Assembly (NCBI GenBank): GCA_002633005.1
Contig: NMRA01000465.1
Span: 160,472-224,471, forward strand
Length of the DNA stretch: 64,000 nucleotides
DNA from: Phoronis australis
Lineage: Eukaryota > Phoronida > Phoronidae
Reading direction: 5' to 3'
A program made the translations under genes and the position numbers. Positions 54,301-63,300 of the stretch are shown piece by piece. Each line of letters starts with the position of its first letter. The stretch's first letter is position 1. The notes beneath the pieces are model-generated. The model did not search any database and had not been told where the DNA came from. It saw nothing but the letters and a program-made list of their open reading frames with translations.

Positions 54301-57300
54301 CAGACACTGTCCACTTACCTTCAGGACAATACTTGGCCACACTACAATTAGAGGCTTCACTGACATCCTTCAATTGCTCCAGACAGTACAACCCTGCAGG
54401 ACACCGTTTGTTGGTCTTCATGTCAACCTCAGATGTTGTGGTGTTGTCACAGTAATGACTAGAATGATATCATTGAATAATTGTCAGAAATTAAAAACTT
54501 TTGGAAAACTTAAATAATACTTCAAGTAGCTTCTTTTCACATTTATTGTCAGTATGGCTTACGTTTTCAGAATCAATGAATGCATAGTCAGTATTTACTG
54601 TGCAAAGACAAACATGGCATTCTCTGTCATGAGAAACACACACCCTATCTGACAGGAAGTACAGTTCCAGCGCCCCTCCTCTGAGTAATACCCTAGACCA
54701 CATGGGGCGGGTTCATAGGTCGCTTCTTCACAATAGAATCCTCCAGGACAGGTGAGACAACTAAACTGTCTCTTGGCAGGATCACCTGTAATATTTACTG
54801 AACAATGAAACATGTACGAGGTAGGACAAATGTGATTTAACGGTCACAAAAATGGAATAAAGCTGTCATTGATATCAACATACTCAATAAAATCAAGCTT
54901 AATTGAATACATTTGTTACAACATTGCTCAGGTCATTAACACATTCATACTCTGCCAGTGAGGTGATTATTGGGAACTGTACAAACAAAAGACCAAATAT
55001 GAGGCTATGCATAGCAAAAAATCAACAAACAAACAAAAGCACCGTAACTGCAAATATCACAGTAAGCAAAATGTGCTTTGACCACAAATTTCTTTGGGAT
55101 AACAAATGTTGAGATTTTTGCCACTGCAGAAGTCAAAAACTGATGCCAAGTGCACAAGAATCTAAAACTTAAACTATAACTGACCAGCGCCAGCGATCCA
55201 GTGTGTAGAGATGACAGTGGTGTCTGTGGAGTTGATAGCACCCCATGGCATGTAGGTGCCGGGGGGACACTTCTCTGCAAAGCTTGAACCATGCTCACAG
55301 TAGTGACCTGCAGTGAACAAAGTCGGATGTTAGTATATGTGACATGTTGACAATGATCAATATGGCAGACACCATGCTGCTCCATGTACAGCGTTCACAT
55401 TGATGACAACACAGATCTTAAGCAGTGAGATCTGACCACAGGTCAACCTAGAAACAATGAGTTCAAAGTATTTCACAGCAAACTTTAGAATAGTGTTGCA
55501 GTCCACCAGTTGTTTTCTACAGCAGTGCTACACACCTCATGACTTTCATACAGAAAGCTAATGCGACAGACAATGGTGTGAGAATAATATATTCAGCATA
55601 TATCATATTAATTATGAAGTGATTCCAGCATATACTCTCTAGCCATCCAATGACAGACGTACCTCTCAAGCACGATTTACACTGAGCCTCTTCATACAAT
55701 CCCTCGTCTGTACTGTAGGTTCCATTTGGACAGGCAAACTGTTCAGCAAACTTGGTGCCGTTAGGACAGTAGTACCCCCGCTGGCAGATACCAGAGGTAG
55801 TGTCACCTCCACCTGGACAGAAAAACATAGTTAAGATTACCTAACAGTGTTTGATAAGACAATACACTACTATACAATACAGTGCATTCTCTATTCACAT
55901 CTCTCCATGTGAGTTACCATATTCATCCTAATAAGTGCCTAGGGCACTTGGAAAAATTTGTTTCTAGAGAGGGGTGCTGATTATAGCCTTTCCATGTGAG
56001 TTAGTTTGTGAAAAATTTGACTGCAGACAATAAGACATTAGAGCTAAAATATCTCTACCCTCGCACAGCGACTAATGCACAGGACAGCTTAGAGCATGGG
56101 TGTATACCATACACACAGAGTAACGGGTCAACTGCAAGTGCATTCAACTTATTTGCTAAGAGCTGAACTGATATATTCATTTTTTGCAATTTCACGTTAT
56201 ATTAATTTAACACGTACCTAAACAATAGTATTGCTGGGGACAGATATCACACTCTGATGCATCGGTGAGGTCTGACCGAGTGGAGTATGTACCCGATGGA
56301 CAGGGGAACTTGTTGTTCTGTGGAGTCATCTCTGGGCAGTAGAAGCCTGGCTTGCATGGTTGAGGACCGTTATTGGTTGAGTTGTCTACATAAGAAAAAC
56401 GACATCATCATTATACAATACATAACCAAGTATGTTAATCACAGCAGCCCTTCACTTACAGAATATAGACTAAAAATAATCCAGACACAACTGTCTGTAG
56501 CACTCACACAACTGTAAACTAAGCAAGAATTCACTTAGGGCTTTATGTCTACGCACTTGCACTCCCTCTAGTGTTGGTGATTGCACTTCCTGTGTCCTTC
56601 ATATTCCGCAACTGGGAAGTAAGCCTGAATGCATTACACAATCATTGTATTGAGTAAGTTAATAATACCGTTTGGAACACCAGAGGTAGAATAGCATGGT
56701 CACACTCGATGAAGAATACAGCAGAAAAATACACTGTCTCCCTCTACTCACCTGTACCCCATCCACAGTACTTCCCAGCAGGGCAGGGCTCACATTCATC
56801 TGACCTAGCCAGGTCAGTCCTCCAGGAGTACGTCCCAGGTAGACATGGGAATTGGTCACTGGCTACAGTTCCATTGGGGCAGTAGTAACCTACAACATGG
56901 GAGTGAGTTGAAGCACAGAACTGCGCACATTCTTTGCCATCTGATCACTACATGGCCTTACACCACAGTTATAAATCATGCATCTCTTCAGTGATCACAA
57001 TGCTGAGAGGGATTTCATGGAATAGAGTTCAACAAGTCAAGATCACAATAATCAAGACAGAACTAACAATGTAGTTGATTCTTTTCAACATCAAACACCA
57101 TTACTTAAGTGTGACAAAGTAAACACAGTACTCAGACATGGACAGCAATTTGACATATATGTTCATGGTGGATCAAGTATTTCTCACCTGCTCGGCAGTC
57201 GTCAGTCACGTTTACTTGTCCAACACGTGGACAGGTGTGTCGGGCAGGGCACAGTTTACAGTTGAGTGGATGGCCAGTTCCAAAGTCAGGGTTGTATGTC

Positions 57301-60300
57301 CCAGGCTTACAGGGGGTGGGGCTCACGGTGGGAAGATTGACAGTTCCACCCAAACAGTAATGGCCGTCAGGACAGATAGTGCACTGAGAGCCATCTGCAA
57401 GAATGAAGTGAAAGCTTGTAAATACATATTAAGAAAACAAACAGCAGGTCTATAAAAGCTTTACTACAGATATCTAGATTAAGTGCTTCTTACAAAAACA
57501 CTAAATTCACTTTTACGCTGTGTAACACAGTCAGTAATTGGTCAAAAATCGTCTCTCAAAATCAACAATAAAACTAGCAGAAGATAAAACACGGAGTTTT
57601 CAATCAATCTTCACTTTATGCAAACAAACAGAAATTTTAATGATAATGCTAGACTTATGTTTTACTGAAATCTACAGAACAAATAAAACAAAGTAAATAA
57701 GTCCTAATTTAGCTGTGGGGTCTCCACTGATCAGTTTTACATTAATTGTGTAAACAATAACAACAGATGAACAAGACCCCACATATTACAATGTTGACAT
57801 GAACAGATAATACAATGAACAAGACCAATGCAGAAAGTTGATATGCACCCACCATAAAGAAATGCATACAGCGCAGATACAAGCAGCGATTAATATTACA
57901 AACATTCCCAGGGTGACAGCTCAACATAACAATTGTTAAAATGCACACAGGATCTGAGTGAACTTACTTGTGAAGCCTGTTTCGTTGCCATAAGTGCCCA
58001 CAGGACACGGATACTCATTGCCCTCAGACATTCTCTCTGGACAGTAGTAGCCAGCAGGGCAGGGTTCACCATCTGAGGTGGAGCCTGGCTTACAGTAACG
58101 TCCCGCTGGACAGTTCTCACAGATACTCTGGGAAGACTGGGTTTTGTTGGGGTTGAAAGTGCCACCTGATCAAAAGAGAGTGAATGGTGAACATGACAGA
58201 CAACGTGACCTAACATAAAACTGAGATAGGCAGACTACAAAGTCTGTTTGTCCACAGATGCACTAAATATTTATGGAAAATAGTTGAGTCCCTATTGAGA
58301 CTGCATCATTCAAGCGGGCACTGATTTCCATTTCAAAGCAGTGTATATTATAATGCTGGATGAAAGTGCATCGGATGATTATCATGAACATCTGTGGGTG
58401 ACTGAGATGCTCACTTCAATGTTAATTTATACTAAGAGGTCAGATATAGAAGGTAAATGGAAGCATTGTCTTTTGAAAATCCAGTTGAGAACATCTACAG
58501 ACAAAGCTTAAGAACATTCCCCACTAAACCACCAGCTAACTGTAACAGTCATTCGTGTGGGCTGGTGCTGCTCACAAGTCCAAAGAGATAACAACAGAGG
58601 GGGTGGTCCTATAACGCCAACTCAGATTGCTAATTCCATGAGTTACTGTATTAATGTATGCCCATGTGTTACATGTTATTAAGTACACTGTGTGACTGAC
58701 CTGGACAGGGGAGTGGGTTGACCGTCCCCGGTGGACAGTAGTGACCCTTTGTACACTCTGTGTCGTTGTATGTAGTCAGTCCCGGATTGTTACAGTAGTA
58801 ACCTGGCAACAAGACAGCAATACTATGTATAAAAGATTTAACTAATCAGTTATTCTAACACAGTGACTGTAAATCTTAAATGCAATTTTAGCTCTTGACT
58901 TAATATAGATAAAGACCATAGAACAATAATTATCGATATTATTACAAAATTAAGTTATTCAATTAAGGGTCACGTGATTCAACAAGATGGCCAACAAACA
59001 ATACCTTGAACACATTCGTAACAATCCTTCACAGACGTAGACCCATTAAACGGGTTATATGTCCCCACAGGACACTCATACTGAGTCTTGCCGTCGCAGT
59101 GACTACCAGGAGGACAGGTGTTATCAGCGGGCCGGGGCGTCGTCGAGCCCATGGGGCACAAGAACCCCTTGTCACATGGTTTACAGCTGGTCGCCCGTGG
59201 CTCTGAGTATGTGCCAGGGCTGCATTCCGTCTTGGCAGAGACTATACAAGAACAACAGTAAGATAGTAAACACGGCAGATGCTATATTCAGAGTCTATGC
59301 GCAAAAGGTTCTATATCCAGTGACTGTACAAGAAACAATATTCAGGAACTGAAACACTGAACAAGAAAGATCCATAATTCACAAAAACATCCAATACTCG
59401 AGGATAACAGCAGAAATGTTTTTCAAAGATTGTGAAAGAGTGAAAGGATATTTATAAACTATACAAGGAAGACACGGTATGCTGGGATTAACAAGACGCA
59501 ATATTCATATAGTATACAAACTTAGATATAATATTCAGGAACTATGGAGACACGTCCCATTTATACCACACGATATTAATAAAGCAATGGAGGTGTTCTC
59601 AAACATCACACTTAACCAGTTGAACATACATCAAAATGGACAACAGATAGATGATCTACTTACACTCAGGGTTAGGGCACTTGTATCCCGCCTCACACAC
59701 AGTACAATTGACTGACTGTCCAGTACTGTATGTACCCAGGTCACAGCGCCGAGGTCCGCTTGTTGTAAATTGACAGTAGTATCCCTCCGTACACACCGTG
59801 CACTCCTTCTGACCCTCATAGGCATACATACCCGCCTCGCACGGTGTCCTGTAACAGGTGTCAGTCAACAAGGATACGAGATAGCATTGGTTAACTTTGG
59901 ATATTATAGTAAGGCGACCACGACAAGTGGGAAAGTGACGTGACAAGGGCATTACTTCAACAATGACTTTGTCTGCAACAGGTAATTAATTACATGTATA
60001 TACAACTAAGAAATTTAAAGGTTAACTCAAAAATAGATATTCATCTTTGGATTTGATAAAAGCTTATCGAACATGACCAATATTTTGCTGTTTTAAGAGC
60101 AGAAAACTCATCGCACAAATCATCACCATCAGTAACACTACCGACAAGTGTCCAGTATACACTGGGCACTCACCTAGAGTCTGTGGTCTTGTCTGGACAA
60201 TAGTAGCCAGCTGGACATCGGCTACACTCAGTCTGGTTACCTACAGAGTAGTACCCATCCTCACACTCAATCTCCTCCGCAGCATCGGTTGTTGGGCAGT

Positions 60301-63300
60301 AGAATCCAGCCTTGCACTGCGTACACTCTGTCTGTGAACCTTTAGAGTAGGTACCATCGGAACACTTGACTAGGTACACCAGTTTAGAGTTGGGACACGC
60401 ATAACCTGTGGATAGTGGATGAAAGGGTATTTAAGTAAGTGATCACAACACAAGTTGAATTCACTCATTATACCTTGGTGTTGCACCACTTAAGGTATGT
60501 GCATTAAGTGCCACTTAGTAGTTTCACGATTGCATGCACCAAGCATGCTTAGAAGAAATACGTCAAGAACTGAACTGTGCACATGATAAAAATTCCTCAG
60601 TTTGGGACAGTGAAAAATTGATTATTTTGCTCAAGGTCAGAACTTAATTTCAGAAATAGCCAATACTGGCAATCCCAAATTAAATAAATGACAAAAGATC
60701 CTCGATGATACGCACTACGAAGACGTATAAAAAGGTTGCGTTGGTAGTTATTTTTGATGATTTTATGAACTGTCAACTGAAGTCTATTATCTGTTGATAC
60801 AAAAATGAAATGTCAGACATTTGAAAAATAAGAAGAATGCCAAAATCGATCGTGTCCCAATCTTCAGAATCAAGAAAATTTACTTTCTGCACAATGCAAT
60901 CGCATCCAAAACATTGTGGATAGCCTCACTTCCAGGTATGTTTTTGGCCAAAGTCACCCATCTCCACCGATCACTAGACAATCTGTTTAGCCAGGACGTG
61001 GTCACCGCTACACTGAGAGCAGGTTTGAACTGACAGGACCCTTAAGTTCCCAAGGGTCGTACAGTGTTGAAAGTAACTAATACCAGTCCCAATACACCTG
61101 CTTACCTGTGGGACAGTCAGTGCAGTCAGTGGAACCCGCAGGGGAGTACTGGCCCGGCTGACACTCTTCAATACCTGTACCATCCAAGTTGGGGCACTTG
61201 GAACCAGCAGGGCAGGTAGTACATGTTACGTTTTTACCTAAAGAGTAGCTGCCTCTACTGCAGGGCAAGGCCACGTCAGAGCTGCAACAGGTGAAGAGAA
61301 TAGTGGGTAAATAGGTAATGCATAAAGATACCCGTGGGCTCTCAGGTGTATATTGAACAATACACTCAATCAGTCTTTATCACGTGTAACTTTCAAAAGA
61401 AAACAAATCAAGTTCCACCTAAATGGTCTAGTTCAGCTGAACTGTAATTTCCAGACACACATCAATAGAAACAGCTATTAAGGTAATACATATTAGCATA
61501 TCAATAGACACTTAGCCAAAACTTCATTCCACAATTCGATGATTTCTCGCAAAAAGACAGTTTGTCCATTCTTGGAAAAATGGAGAATAGTTTACTTTGT
61601 AGACTACTTCTCAATATACAAACACAGACCAGGTAAACAGTGCTGTGGTAAACACTGTGGTCATTTTGACCTGTAGTTAGCGCCGTCCATTCATGAATGC
61701 ATTTCCACTTATTTATTTTGTACAGGGGACCTTCTAATTAGTGGTCAATAACCTTTAGAAGGTCCTAATTGAAATCGAAATTTTAATCATTGTATTATCA
61801 TAATTTATTACAAACAAAAGTCTCTCTCTCTCCCTCCCTCCCTCTCTCTGATAAATGATGCGACAAATTAGACAGCTTTCATACCAGTCACACAATCAGA
61901 GATGAATTAAAATCACTGCAAGTAAATATACATAGAAGTCATCAACCATGAACACAGTGAAAGCCTGTCCTCTCCAAAACAATCGACTGACAGTTTACTG
62001 TCACCCTTTGTTACCGAGTAAACTTTATAAATATTAACTCAACGTCCTTACTCAGTGAATGGGCAATACTTGGCTTGTGGACAGTCAGTGCAGGTCATGA
62101 CGCCCTCTACTGAGTAGGAACCCGCAGCACACGGCGTGTTCTTCGTTGGGTCAGTTTTATCAGGACATGCATAGCCTGCTGGACATTTGGTGCACTGGGT
62201 CTGACCAGCGCTGCTGATATGACCTGCAAACACAAAGATATGGTGCAGAATCAATGATATATGACGACTGCTCAATAACATGAAAAATAAAATTAATGCA
62301 ATTAAATAACACATTGGACCTAAACATCCAACAGAAACAATTAATTTTAACATACAGAAGAGGAGAAGACTGAGTGAACACAGTCCATGAAAATCCACTT
62401 GCGGAACAGACATCCCTAGACTTAAGATTATTGGAAAGATCCAAATGAGAGGACTTGGTGACAACGTAAGGGATAACCATAGTTAGGATGGGATCACCGT
62501 GGTAACTGCACACTATGGAGTGAAGATGAACCTCAAATTTTGCAGAGTTTAACCACGAAGCATACAAGAGATATAAGGAGTGTTGAAGGTTGTCGCAATC
62601 GTCACATATCCTTATATACCTGATTCACAGCTCTTGCCAATTTTTGTGGTGTCCTCGCAATACTGGCCTCCTGGACACTCAGTGCATGCCACGGCCGTCG
62701 GGTCAGTGTTGTAATAACCAGCCTGGCAGGCTACCGGCTCCGCAGCCTTGTTCACACATGTATGACCTGAAACATGGCCGCAGTTGAGGCAATCTCCTTA
62801 GGAAACTAAACGATCAAAACTGGTGAATTGGAGAACTTCATTTTCTTCAAAAAAGAAGAGAAAAGTATTTTTCATTATAAAAAATAATTATTCAATACTC
62901 CAATTATCACTAAAGTGTTCTTCATAATTTAAATTGTCTTGCAGTTTCTATTTTTTAATTTCACTGAATTTAGCTGTAAAAAAATTCTGGTACACATCAC
63001 CTCACAATCTCCATTATTACTCAAAAAACGACTAACACTTCAGTAATCTCTATCCAATGGTTGAACAGAACTTTCTGATTTTAATCAATAGTGAACAACA
63101 ACAAAAATGTCAACCAACCTAAAGGACACGCAGTGCAGGACGTCTGTCCACCCGTAGAGTACGTTCCGCTTGTACACTGGACAGTGGATGTCCTGTCTGG
63201 ACACATGTAGCCTGCTGGACAGTATATGCACTTAGTGGCCATCTCGCCGGAGTAGTAGCCATCACTACAAGGGGTCTGAATGGACGAGTTGCTTGGACAG

